Shown one piece after another: positions 10,605 through 20,059 of a stretch of DNA of 64,000 bases (positions are counted from its first letter, which is position 1; each line of letters starts with the position of its first letter). The stretch lies in the NCBI RefSeq assembly GCF_028372415.1, contig NC_092875.1, positions 147,964,856 to 148,028,855 of the forward strand, given 5' to 3'. Origin of the DNA: Notamacropus eugenii (lineage: Eukaryota > Chordata > Mammalia > Diprotodontia > Macropodidae). Both the position numbers and the translations under genes were made by a program. Below the pieces are notes generated by a model. That model did not search any database, was not told the DNA's origin, and saw only the letters and a list, made by a program, of their open reading frames with translations.

Positions 10605-11035
10605 CATTTTTTTAATTTTTGCTCCTTATTCCTCCTGAATTTTAATTTTTAAAAACTTATAAGCATTTATCTCTCCCTCTCAGCTTCCCTCCACTGGAAA
10701 AAAGAAAGAGAGAGAGAGAGACAGAGAGAGAGAGACAGGAAGGAAGGAAGGAAGGAAGGAAGGAAGGAAGGAAGGAAGGAAGGAAGGAAGAAAAAGTCCT
10801 CGTAATAAATATGCAGTCAAGCAAAACAGATTCTTGCGTTGACCATGTCTAAAATGTATGTCTCGTTCTGCACGCTAAGTCCATCACCTTTCTGTCAAGA
10901 AGAGGTGAACGTGCTTCATCGCTGGTTCTCAGGAAATGTGGCTTGGCATTGTATTGTTTCTAGTTCCCGAGGCTTTCAAAGTTTTTTATTGTGTTGATTT
11001 ACAGTGGATCACCACTGTGTTGATAAGAGTTGCCT
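10605..11035 (-). mobile_element. Older L1 3' UTR, split by a GA/GAAG microsatellite
   Basis: Antisense L1 with the block aatatgcagtcaagcaaaac, gcgttgaccatgtctaaaat, gtatgtctcgttctgcacgc, aagtccatcacctttctgtc and aggctttcaaagttttttat. Positions 10705-10792 are (GA)n followed by (GGAA)n, expanded inside the purine-rich part of the UTR. Confidence 0.6.
10705..10792. repeat. (GA)n and (AGGA)n microsatellite
   Basis: About 35 bp of GA dinucleotides, then about 13 GGAA tetranucleotide units, near-perfect. Likely length-variable between individuals. Confidence 0.95.
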
Positions 11036-11261
11036 TTCAAACGTGTATATGTGTGTGTATAGACACAAAAAAATGAAAAATTGCAAAAAAATGGGTAGCA
11101 AGGGTTATATTTTGAATTTTGTAGCTGAAGCATAGAAAGGCAGGGTGGTTTGTGGATAGCAATTTAGTAACTGAGCTGAGACTAGTGCACAGGACTCTTG
11201 ATTTCCAGGTCTTTGCCACTGTCTATATAGATGGAAAGGAGCAATCTGACACTATAGAATT

Positions 11262-11347
11262 CAATTCAATTCAACATTTATTAAGCATTTGCTACCTGTG
11301 CTATGCATTTTGCTAGGATTGAGAAGTACAAAAACAGTCCCTGCACT

Positions 11348-11350
<3 letters not shown>
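11262..11350 (-). mobile_element. L2 fragment (antisense)
   Basis: Antisense L2 block: ttcaacatttattaagcatt, gctatgcattttgctaggat, acaaaaacagtccctgcact. It is cut short by the adjacent (TG)n run. Confidence 0.6.
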
Positions 11351-11396
<46 letters not shown>

Positions 11397-11525
11397 TGCG
11401 TGCACATGTGTGTGCATATGTGAGCGTGTGTGTGTATACTCACACGTACATAGTGTGGGCATACATATTATAGATATGTGCATACATATATCTATACAAT
11501 ATAACATGTATATGTGTATATGTTT
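11350..11525. repeat. (TG)n microsatellite with a CATA/TATG continuation
   Basis: A near-perfect (TG)n run at 11351-11390, then interrupted tg/cg/ca units, then alternating cata/tata units to about 11525. Open frames here are runs of Cys-Val or Thr-His and are artefacts. Confidence 0.93.
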
Positions 11526-11780
11526 ATATTTGAAAACAACAGATGTATTCCTCCTAAATCTTCTGTTTAAATTTTGTATATTCAGCCTACATATATTTAA
11601 CATGATTACACCAAGCCCCAGAACAAAATAGAGTCTACCGTATCAGATCCACCAATCCTCTGAATGCACTTGTTGAGAAATCCACAGAGGAAAAAACAAG
11701 TGAATGAAGAATGCATACTGCCTGGCCTGTGATATGTAGCTGGATGGATAGTCTCTTAAGTTAGTCCTTCAGTACCTATC
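11525..11780. other. Unassigned stretch
   Basis: No element recognised. Confidence 0.3.
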
Positions 11781-11997
11781 TCTTAGCTAGACACTGCAGA
11801 TGGACAGTATGCTGGGTGCCTAACTGAATAACAGAAGGAAGTGGACTATGTGTGGGAAGTTGCCCAGTGCTTCTGAGGACACCAAACTGTTCTCAGTAGC
11901 AAAAGCCTTTTTAAGACAAATATTCCCCCCATGATGTTATGTGGCTGTGAATCATGGAACTGTAACACTATCTCAGAAAAATCAAAATGGTAGGCAA

Positions 11998-12228
11998 AAA
12001 TAATAATAATCGCTAACCTTTGTATAGTGCCTCAAGGTTTACAGAATATTTTACATACACCATCCCATTTTATTTTTACAACAACCCTGGGAGGTGGATG
12101 CTTTATTATCTCCATTTTACATATGAGGAAACTGAGGCAGACAGAAATTAAATGAATTTCTCACAGCTATACAGAAAGTACTCAGGTCTTCCTGACTCTA
12201 AGTTCAGTGGTCTATCTACTGACTGTGC
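11998..12228 (-). mobile_element. MIR SINE inserted in the RTE remnant
   Basis: Antisense MIR: ataatcgctaacctttgtat, acaacaaccctgggaggtgg, tctccattttacatatgagg, aaactgaggcagacagaaat, caggtcttcctgactctaag. Confidence 0.82.
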
Positions 12229-12354
12229 AAGGGTACAAGGAGGTTGTAGTATCTTACTCATGATGCAGACTGACCTGTGCTCAAAAAGTGGCCAGGAAGA
12301 CATCACTGAGGCCATGTAGGGTCAGAAAAGGAGCTGGGACCATGATGTAGTGAA

Positions 12355-12467
12355 AGGCTGTGAGCTCCGTGAAGGCAGGGACCATCTTTTTGTCTTTGTA
12401 TCCCTAGCACTTAGCATAGTACCCGATACATAGTAGGTGCTTAATAAGTGTTTACTGACTGACAGGA
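12355..12467 (+). mobile_element. L2 3' end
   Basis: Sense L2 terminus: gtgagctccgtgaaggcagg, gtctttgtatccctagcact, acatagtaggtgcttaataa, then gtttactgactgac. Confidence 0.85.
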
Positions 12468-12699
12468 CTACCTGAGTGCTGTATTGTTGTCCAGAAAATA
12501 TGAACAAGACCCAGAGGAAGGCTTTTAGCAACAGGGTAGATCCTCTATGGAAGGCTTATAAGGAAAGTCATAGACACAGGAAAAGTAGGCAAGAATGGAC
12601 TGTGATCTGTCCCAAATTGGGAAACAGGAGCGGAGGACAAAGGAACCAGTACTGGTGAGATCACAGGTCCATTGAAGCATAGGTTTAATTTTTTTTAAA

Positions 12700-12968
12700 G
12701 CAGAAGTTCATAGAAACCTAGGATTTGAGAATTCCAAGTAACCTCAGGGGTCACCTATTCCAACCCAAATCCGAAATGAATCTGTATTATAAAGTACCCA
12801 ACAAGAGGACATCCCCTCTGTTTGAAGGCCTTCAAGGAGAGGCTAAACAAAATAAGGTTGCATTTCTCTTCCATATGACAAATCTTCAAGTATTTGAAGG
12901 CTAAGATCATGTCTTTTGCTTCCCCCAACCTCCACACCAGCCTCCTGCCCTGAGACTTCTCATGGAAG
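12700..12968 (-). mobile_element. L3/CR1 fragment
   Basis: Antisense CR1-like text: aagtaacctcaggggtcacc, tattccaacccaaatccgaa, acaagaggacatcccctctg, tttgaaggccttcaaggaga, tcttcaagtatttgaaggct, aagatcatgtcttttgc. It matches the known layout of L3/CR1 3' parts read from the wrong strand. Confidence 0.65.
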
Positions 12969-13555
12969 AGTCAGAGAAATTTGAACAGAATTTGAACTCA
13001 TAGGAAAGAGTGAGGAAGGATTATCCTCCCAACACAGATGGTCTAACTTTAATGATAGGTTGCCAATGAACATAATAGTTCTAGGACATTTTAACTGTAT
13101 CTAAAATTAGTACTAAGCAGGCAGAAGAAGGGCTTGGAGGATTAGGGATTGATTCAAAAATCTACAGGATACTCTTAAATGTCTTGTTGTGATGAATGAA
13201 GGCCCTGTAGGATTGTCAGTCCTGAATAATTCTAAAGACAACTCTGCTACCTTTCTGATGACTCAGAATATGCTAGAGAATTATTTTGACTAAATATTAA
13301 TTTTTCTAGCCCCATATTCACAGTGGGTAGGGCACAATCTTGCTCACAACTTAGTATTGGCTGGAAGGAGTGGTAAGGCCTGAAGGTGAGGAGAAATAAC
13401 CAGCAGAAGGAAGCCAAGGAGTTAGGAAAAGGAGGAGGTTGAATGTGGGTGTCCCTAAGTGGTCACTCCATTTATCCCAGAAGTTCCATAGGCCTCAGGC
13501 AACTGCTGTCTTTAGGCAAATTACTCCCCAGTGTATCCATTCAGGCTTCATCTCT
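12968..13555. other. Unassigned stretch
   Basis: No recognisable repeat, RNA or coding feature. Confidence 0.35.
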
Positions 13556-13945
13556 CTACCGAGATCCAGTCTCACATCACCAGCCATCTGCTGGACATCT
13601 CCACCTGGGCATCCTACACAGATGGACAATATGCTGGACATGCTATTGCTCAAACTCAACATGTACAAAACCAACCATTATCTTACCCCATTCCCACCCC
13701 TGCCCTACCTCTCTTCCTAATTTCTTTTTTGGTCAAGGACATCTCCATCCTTAGAGATCATTCAAGGTCATGATGTTGGAGTCGTTACAGTGCCGCCTCA
13801 CTTAAATCCAGTTCATGGGCAAGTCAAGACATCACCCGCATGATGTCATTGGTCCTCTTTGAGAATGCAGAACAACATTATGAACTTTTCTCATCTCTCA
13901 TATCCAATCTGTTGATGAGAAAATGCTTTCCTCTAATAAGTCAAA
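13555..13945 (+). mobile_element. L2 ORF2 fragment, interrupted
   Basis: Sense L2: atctgctggacatctccacc, then ctcaaactcaacatgtacaa and aaccattatcttacccc (L2: LKLNMSKTELIIFP region). After a SINE piece at 13785-13880 it resumes with tctcatatccaatctgttga. Overlapping frames in this part are L2 coding remnants, not a host gene. Confidence 0.7.
13785..13882 (+). mobile_element. 3' part of an RTE-tailed SINE
   Basis: tgccgcctcacttaaatcca, gtcaagacatcacccgcatg, atgtcattggtcctctttga, gaatgcagaacaac. This is the 3' half of the family represented in full at 23231-23550. Confidence 0.75.
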
Positions 13946-13979
13946 CACCTGCTCTGCAGCTTATAATACTAGGCTTGTC

Positions 13980-14070
13980 CGCTGCACTGAAGAGACTTGC
14001 CCAGCGTCACCCAGGCAGTCAGTGACAGGACTCCAAGGCAAATTCTGCATTCATTAAGCCTCAGCTACCT
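13980..14070 (-). mobile_element. MIR fragment
   Basis: agagacttgcccagcgtcac, gtcagtgacaggactccaag. Short and diverged antisense CORE. Confidence 0.5.
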
Positions 14071-14164
14071 TTCTATTGAGGGCAATACTCAATATAAATT
14101 ATAAACTGTCATATACCTGTGTAGTAATATTAATGTATGTGTGTGTGTAGTCTGTCTGTCTGTG

Positions 14165-14310
14165 TTCATTCATTTTCGAAGAAGACCATGACATCAGAGA
14201 AGTGATGACATGACTTGAACTTGACTTTGTTTGAGTGAGGGAAGGCTGTGCAAGGGCACCAGCCTCATTTTCTCCTCCTGAGCCATCTGGGTCCAGTGAC
14301 CAAAGAGAGT
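14165..14310 (-). mobile_element. RTE-tailed SINE, 3' part
   Basis: Antisense: cattcattttcgaagaagac, catgacatcagagaagtgat, ttgagtgagggaaggctgtg, tcctgagccatctgggtcca, gtgaccaaag. Same family as 23231-23550. Confidence 0.8.
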
Positions 14311-14700
14311 GTGTAGTAATATGATTGCTGAATACAATATTCAGCATCTCACATGAGATCCTGGATGTAGTTTCACGTCAAATGAGGAGGAGGTCTTGCC
14401 TCAGAAAGACAGATTGAATTGAAAGTAATCAGAGATACCAAGGTAACTTTTCCCTATTCTTATCTGATGCCACTGTGAAGGAATCTGAAGCAGAACTGAG
14501 CCTGGTTGACCTATGATGGTTATCATTTTAAATAGAAATAGCAGAGATTCCCCCTTGGCTTCCATTTTGTAGTTCCAATTCTTTAGGTACTGAATTCTCA
14601 GATTTTTATCTGTTTTTCTGTTTGAGCCAAGGACAGATTTGATAAGTTTCATAAATGCCCTTTCTACCACATTTCTTTCCCCATAGGACCTTGACATTCC
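14310..14700. other. Unassigned stretch
   Basis: No repeat recognised. A 98-codon minus-strand frame covers it but shows no domain, no bias and no conserved motif that I can identify. Confidence 0.35.
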
Positions 14701-14852
14701 TTCCTAGTCACAATTTCATTTTTCACCCTTCCCTCTCTTTAAGAAAGCTCCCCTCCCTTTTTCCTCTTCCCTTCTCCTCCTCCTTTCCTCCTCTTTCCCT
14801 TTCAATCCTTTTCTCCCCTCCTTCCCCTTTCATTTCCTCCCCCTTTTCATTC
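14700..14852. repeat. Pyrimidine-rich (CCTT/CTCC) low-complexity tract
   Basis: Nearly pure C/T on the plus strand (ttcctc, cccttt and ctcctcc units). Confidence 0.85.
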
Positions 14853-14854
14853 TT

Positions 14855-15060
14855 GGAGGCAACTAAATGTCACATAAGATTGACCTGGAATCAGGAAGAC
14901 TTGAGTTCAAATGCAGCCTCAGACACTTACTAACTGTGTGATCCTGGGCAAGTCATTTGACTTGTCTGCCTCAGTTTCCTCAACAATAAAATGGGTACGA
15001 TAATAGCACTTTTCTCCCAGAGTTGTTGTGAGGATTATATAGGATAACATTCTGCCTGCA
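14855..15060 (+). mobile_element. MIR/Ther1 SINE
   Basis: Sense: gattgacctggaatcaggaa, gacttgagttcaaatgcagc, cttactaactgtgtgatcct, tgcctcagtttcctcaacaa, gttgttgtgaggattatata. Nearly full length. Confidence 0.85.
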
Positions 15061-15935
15061 GAACTTCATTCTTCACCTTATTCTCTCTTTTAGCTACTTG
15101 TCCCCTCCCTTCCCTTCTCAACATTTATATGGAGCTTTAAAGTTTAAGAAAAGCAAATAATGAAAGTGACATTTGGAGAAGTTAAGGGACTTGTCCATGA
15201 TCCTACAGTTTCTGTTTATGTGGTCACACGCTGCTAGGAAATGTCTCTGTATTTTGTAGTTTACATACTTTCCCCCTCCACCCCCTAACAGCCATCCTGT
15301 GTGCTTTGAACTCCCTCAAGGTTGTTTTAGTGTCCTGTCCTTCTTCCCAAGGTTTCTATTCCAGTGGAAACTGTTGTCATTAGCACTCATATGTCAGTGA
15401 ACCCACTTCTCAAAACAGGAAGTTACCAAACTTCAGGTTTGTGATCCAGCTGTGACCCAGGGTGCTCTTACCCATCCCTCCCCCATCCTACCCCTCCATG
15501 CCTTCACTCCTGGTTGTGCAACCCTGGAGTGTCCTGTTCCAGGAAGGAGGGGGTGGGGGTAAGAGACCGAGTAGTAAACATGGCTTCTCTCCATAGCTTT
15601 TTCCCTACTTAGCTCTGGTTACATACATACTTCTTCCCTTGGTCTTTGGAAATCAGTTCTTCTCCCTCCATCTCTCCACCTTTGGGGCCCTTTGTCTTTG
15701 GCAGAATGATTCTGCCTCTCTATGCCTACAGAAAACCAGATGTGCAACCTGGCTGCAGAGGAGCGCACAGATAACCCACTGTTCTCCATTGACTTCTCTC
15801 ATTACCTGACCTATGTTAGACAGGGGATATTACTCCCTAATACAGACAACTGCTAAGCCAAACAAAGGAATCCTCAGGTAGAAAATAAAACCAATGGGAA
15901 AAAAAGATGAAAAAAAATAAGCTCACTGGTCACAG
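15060..15935. other. Unassigned, largely non-repetitive stretch
   Basis: Except for a faint antisense MIR-like piece near 15120-15220 (atggagctttaaagtttaag, gttaagggacttgtccatga), this ~0.9 kb holds no recognisable repeat. It is one of the longer unique-looking blocks and a candidate for non-coding conservation tests. Confidence 0.4.
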
Positions 15936-16055
15936 ATTTAGAAGGGGAGGGAATCTAGGAGAGGGTCTCGTAGGTCACCTAGTCCATTTTATAGCTGGAG
16001 AGGCTGAGGCTCAGAGACAGAAAAGGAATTGTCCAAAGTCACCTGGGCAAAGTTC
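15935..16055 (-). mobile_element. MIR3-type SINE fragment
   Basis: atttagaaggggagggaatc, ggtcacctagtccattttat, agctggagaggctgaggctc, attgtccaaagtcacctggg. Confidence 0.65.
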
Positions 16056-16284
16056 AGACTTTCCAGCTTTCTTTCCATTAGTTCCAGAGAACTACAAGAT
16101 AAGCAAGAAACGTGCAGCCTTGATATCTATGCTGGAAGAGCAATAGTCAATTAATCCCTTGTCTGCTATCTTGGATAATGGGTTCCCCCACATTTGGCCA
16201 ACACTTATAACCATGTGATGACATGCATTCTTTCCTAGCCTATCCAACCGATGAAGCAAGTAAGCCTAGATGAGGACAATTCAT

Positions 16285-16388
16285 TTACTAGGGCCTTACT
16301 TGGGTCTCAGTTTTCTCTTCTGTAAAATGAAGATATTGGATTAGATGATCGCTAATCCTCTTTAGTGCTAATTATCTATGACTTCTGT
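16285..16388 (+). mobile_element. MIR3-type SINE, 3' part
   Basis: gggtctcagttttctcttct, gtaaaatgaagatattggat, tagatgatcgctaatcctct, tagtgctaattatctatgac. Confidence 0.7.
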
Positions 16389-16462
16389 AAAATGAGAGAC
16401 TGGATGAAATGGTTCTTTGAATGACAGAATGAATAAATAAGACATTTACTAAATGCTCAAGA

Positions 16463-16965
16463 GGCAGCTAAGCATAGGGGATAGGGGACTGCACTTTGAC
16501 TTAAGAAGTTTTTGTTGTTAGTGGTCATTTTCAGTCATGTCCAGCTCTTCATGACCCCATTTGGGATTTTCTTGGCAAAAATGCTGGAGTGTTTTGCCAT
16601 TTACTTCTCTTTTTTTACAGATGAGGACACTGAGGCAAGCAGGCTTAAGTGACTTGCCCAGGTTCACACAGCTAGTAAGTGTCTCAGGCTGGATTTGAAC
16701 TCAGGTCTTCCTGACTCTAGGCCCAGTACTCTATCCATTGTGCCACTTAGCTGCCCTGATTTAGGAAGACCCGAATTCAAATCCAGCCTCAGATACTATT
16801 TGTCCCAAGCAAGTCACTTAACCTCTGTTTGCCTCAGTCTCCTCCATTGTAAAATAGGGGATAATAAAGCCCCTATCTCACAGGATTCTTGTGAGGATAA
16901 AATGACATAATAATGCATAGTGCCTGGCACATTATATACTCATATACACTTAGCAAATGTTTTTT
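16463..16965 (+). mobile_element. MIR/Ther1 SINE split by a MAR1
   Basis: Sense head at 16463-16508 (gcagctaagcataggggata). After the MAR1 it resumes at 16757 with aattcaaatccagcctcaga, caagtcacttaacctctgtt, tcctccattgtaaaataggg, ttcttgtgaggataaaatga and tagtgcctggcacatt. The interruption proves it was in place before the MAR1 insertion. Confidence 0.82.
16509..16756 (-). mobile_element. Complete MAR1 CORE-SINE (248 bp)
   Basis: Antisense full-length MAR1: BovB/RTE-like tail (ttttcagtcatgtccagctc, catttgggattttcttggca), CORE (gatgaggacactgaggcaag, ggttcacacagctagtaagt) and tRNA-like head (tatccattgtgccacttagc). Target duplication tgacttaagaag (16497-16508) against tgatttaggaag (16757-16768), two mismatches in 12. 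Same length as the MAR1 at 51711-51958. Confidence 0.9.
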
Positions 16966-17096
16966 TCCTTCCCTTCCTTTCACAGTGTTGCCCTTAAAAG
17001 CATTATAAAAATCTGAATTATTTATCTCATTGTGTGACTATTTGATATTTAGTGATGCCTTCATTCATTCATACTTCCATGGTTATACTTGAAAGA

Positions 17097-17630
17097 GATA
17101 ACCCACCCCAAGAGATCACAAAAATGGGAAAAGGACCCACATGTACAAAAATATTTATAGCAACTCTCTTTGTAGTGGCCCAAAACTGGAAATCTAGGGG
17201 ATGCCCATCAATTGGGGAACGACCGAACAAGTTGTGGTATATGAATGTGATGGAGTACTATTGTGCTATAAGAAATGATGAACAGGAAGATTCCAGAGAG
17301 GCTTGGAAAGACTTATATGATCTGATGCTGAGTGAAAGGAGCAGAACCAGGAAAACTTTGTGCACAGCAAGGACCACAGTGTGTGAGGATTTTTTCTGAT
17401 AGACTTAGAACTTCATTGCAATGCAAGGACTTAAAAAATTCTTAATGGTCTTTTAAGGCAAAATGTCTTCCACATCCAGAGAAAGAACTATGAAATTAGA
17501 TCACAGAATGTAGCACATCATTCTTTTTTGTATTATGTTTTGGTTTGTTATATACTTTCTCCCATTCATTTTAATTCTTCTATATGGTGGTGATTATAGA
17601 ACACTGAAAATAAATAAAATTTTAAAAAAA
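17097..17630 (+). mobile_element. L1 3' end, 5'-truncated
   Basis: Sense L1. The ORF2 C-terminus is readable in one frame over 17115-17396: ITKMGKGPTCTKIFIATLFV, AQNWKSRGCPSIGERPNKLW and MEYYCAIRNDEQEDSREAWK, then the 3' UTR (aaaatgtcttccacatccag, cttctatatggtggtgatta) and the A-rich tail at about 17605-17630. A diverged duplication of about 16 bp flanks it (agagataacccacccc before, agagatagctcatccc after; three mismatches). Truncation begins at nearly the same ORF2 codon as the copy at 6970. Confidence 0.9.
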
Positions 17631-17644
17631 GAGATAGCTCATCC

Positions 17645-17842
17645 CAACATAGTAGATAGTGTTGGTCCTAGAGGCAGGAAGACATGGGTTCAAATCCTAT
17701 CTCTTATACTTACTAGGTATGTCACTCTGGAGCAAGATACTTCCCCAGACTCAGTTTTCCCATTTGTTGATTGGGTATGAAGCAATAATAATGTCAAATG
17801 GTTGTTGTGAAGATAAAAGAAAATGATGTATGTAAAATGATA
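17645..17842 (+). mobile_element. MIR SINE
   Basis: Sense: gacatgggttcaaatcctat, cttatacttactaggtatgt, actcagttttcccatttgtt, atggttgttgtgaagataaa. Confidence 0.8.
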
Positions 17843-17861
17843 AAGGAGCTCATTCTAGCAG

Positions 17862-17985
17862 AATGTTTGCTCCTGTTAGGGAACGACTTTGTTTTGTTTC
17901 TGTCTTTCTAGCCCCAGGGCCTTCACTATTACCTGGTCCATAGTAGGCATCTAATATGAGCGTATCAAATTGAATTGAATTGTGG
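17862..17985 (+). mobile_element. L2 3' end
   Basis: Sense: tgctcctgttagggaacgac, gtttctgtctttctagcccc, ctggtccatagtaggcatct. Confidence 0.65.
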
Positions 17986-18303
17986 TTTCCAAAATTTTCC
18001 AGGTTCTGATGTCCACTTCACTTTGTCATTGAATGAGCAGATTCCACAGAATCCCATAGGCTGAAAAGAAGGGCCAGAGAGGGGGACTGTACAGACCAGA
18101 GTGCTCTGGTTGGGATGAGTCAGAATTAGAAAAAAAGCAAAGTGGACCCAGGACCCCTCCTGAAAGACATAACCAGGGGGTGAAGGAGTACGAGAACGTC
18201 TTTAGGAAAGGCGAGTGTGGGGGGCAGAGAATGAGGGGTGGAATTCTTTTTCTTGTTTAAGGTGCCAGTGTAGGAGAATTCTACTACCTTTGATGGTGCT
18301 CAT
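17985..18303. other. Unassigned stretch
   Basis: No element or gene recognised. Confidence 0.35.
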
Positions 18304-18304
18304 A

Positions 18305-18640
18305 GTCACAGAATTTGAGAGTTAGAAGGGATGTCAACAGTCATCCAGTGCTTCCTAAATTGTGGGTTACAATCTCATATGGGCTCACTAGCAGAAAAAG
18401 TTTAAGAAGTCCTGATAAATTCAACCCATACATGAAAGGAATCTTCACTGTAACATGCCCAGCAAATGATCCATGCTCTATGTCTGCTTGAAGACCTCTA
18501 AGAAAGGAGAACTTCCATTCCTTCCTCAATTCCTCTTTGGGAAAGCTTTTTTTTTCTGATCTCAAGTCTAAATTTATTTTTTTTCCACTTTAATCCATTG
18601 CTTTTGGTTCTGAACTCTGGGACCAAATTCAAATAGTCAG
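18305..18640 (-). mobile_element. L3/CR1 fragment, interrupted
   Basis: Antisense CR1-like text: gtcacagaatttgagagtta, gaagggatgtcaacagtcat; then, after the insert at 18346-18414, caacccatacatgaaaggaa, tgtctgcttgaagacctcta, tttaatccattgcttttggt, tctgaactctgggaccaaat. Confidence 0.7.
18346..18414. mobile_element. Small hAT-like MITE inside L3
   Basis: 69-bp insert beginning cagtgcttcctaaattg and ending agtttaagaagtcctg. The ends are imperfect inverted repeats (12 of 17 matching) of the CAG...CTG hAT-Charlie form. The interior (gtgggttacaatctcatatg) resembles the MER5/Charlie-type core. An 8-bp target duplication is not clearly preserved. Confidence 0.5.
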
Positions 18641-19596
18641 AGCAGAGTCATGATTTCTTTATTTTCATTTTTCTCTTTAATGATACCAATTTTAAATTTC
18701 CATACCTGTCCATCCTTTGAGATTCTTATCCACATCTTCCCCTAAATTCACTCCAGAGGGTCCACCCAACATTCTGGGGGCCTTCTTTGCTTTCTTCTCA
18801 AAGATTGAGGATGGATAACTATATACCTCCATATACCTGACCCCATACACCTTCTGGATAACAACTAATTTTTCTTCAAGGTTCCTCACTGGCCTGTCAG
18901 AGGATCTTCCCCCTTTTGAAAAATGTCAGGAAACTCAGTGCCAGTACTTGGCCCTATAAGACTAAAACAAGAGGTGAAATTCTGAAGGAGTTAAGTCAGA
19001 GGGGTAGGAATGGGCCCAGATCTGCCTGGATGAGCTGAGCTCTGAATACTTCATGACATGAATAAACATGCGCAGTCTGGTGGGTCTGGCCATGATGAAG
19101 CTGAAGCTGTCATGGCAAACTGTTGACTCTGCCTGTCACCTGGGAGTTGGGCTTCAGGTAGGTGTTCTCCCCAAAGGTATGTGCTGCTGTCAAAATAAAC
19201 CCCAGGCAGCCAACAGCTGTATGATTCTAACCCCAGGCTTGCTCACAATTTAGAGGATGTAGACGTGTACACCCACCTCAGCTAATGCTTTTATGTTCCT
19301 TACGGGAAACTGCCTTTCACTTAAAAAAAAAAAAAAGACAGTCTTGACTCAAGAAAAAATATCAGGAGTCTTAACTGTTTAACCATTTTATATGACATGA
19401 CATGATATGAGGGCAGATTAGAAACAGACTACACTTAAGGTTCCTTCAGGGTATGATTTAATCACAAGTATGAGGGATTACTCTGTAGGCGGTAAGGCCT
19501 AGGACATAATTATTTCCCTATATTTTCACATAGAAATTTTAGTCACTAAAGAAATCCAATATTTCTTTGGAATGTGTTGATATTTTAGCTCATCAT
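18640..19596. other. Unassigned, mostly unique stretch
   Basis: No repeat recognised apart from an A-run at 19323-19335. A 61-codon plus-strand frame at 19068-19253 contains a good-looking donor site (cttcaggtaggtgtt, about 19153-19167), but no convincing acceptor and no recognisable protein. I do not call an exon. Confidence 0.35.
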
Positions 19597-19597
19597 T

Positions 19598-19727
19598 TTG
19601 TCTTTCCAATTAGACTGTAAGCCTTTCAAGGGCAGGGATAATATCCCATGGCTCTTTCCACTCCCACCACCTAACACATTGTTTTGCATATAGATGTCAG
19701 CCTAGAAATGTTTGTTGATGATGATGA
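19598..19727 (+). mobile_element. L2 3' end
   Basis: Sense: ttgtctttccaattagactg, taagcctttcaagggcaggg, cacctaacacattgttttgc. Confidence 0.7.
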
Positions 19728-19794
19728 CAGTGGTGGTAAAGCTTATGTTGATATACAGAGAATGATTTTTTAAAATTTTTCAAGAAGAGGAGAG

Positions 19795-19892
19795 GGAGCC
19801 CAAGGTCACCCAGATAGTTTATGACAGAGCTTGGACAAGAATCCAAGTCTTAAGGATCCTTGTTTAGTGTTCTTTCTATCTCATTATCTCAC
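19795..19892 (-). mobile_element. MIR fragment
   Basis: agcccaaggtcacccagata, gacagagcttggacaagaat, agtgttctttctatctcatt. Confidence 0.5.
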
Positions 19893-20059
19893 AGCCTGAA
19901 GAGGTTAAAGACAGCTCCTTCAACCAGTTATGCCCCTATTTCTTGAATCTTTCCTTGTCTACCTCTCTACTTTGTATATTCTTATATTTACAAATGCACA
20001 AAATATTTGGCATTCTTTTTTTAAAGCAAACTAGAAGTCTTAATCCAAGGAGAAAGATT

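Larger units (their letters stand above)
11780..12658 (+). mobile_element. RTE-type LINE, C-terminal ORF2 remains, interrupted
   Basis: Traceable pieces of an RTE-clade ORF2 C-terminus. At about 11840-11990 I read the equivalent of LNRRK.A, then MLCGCESWN-like coding (RTE: LPALxYxCESW). At 12476-12658 there is a stretch equivalent to NRPRGRPxTRW.D followed by RNQYW at its end. The element is split by an antisense MIR (11998-12225) and an L2 3' end (12355-12467). It is heavily decayed with frame changes. Clade assignment rests on remembered motif order only. Confidence 0.5.

Noticed and set aside
19068-19253. Possible host exon: open frame with a strong donor-like cttcag-gtaggt
   Set aside because: No convincing acceptor with polypyrimidine tract upstream, no recognisable protein, and no neighbouring exon. 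One donor-like site is expected by chance in 64 kb.
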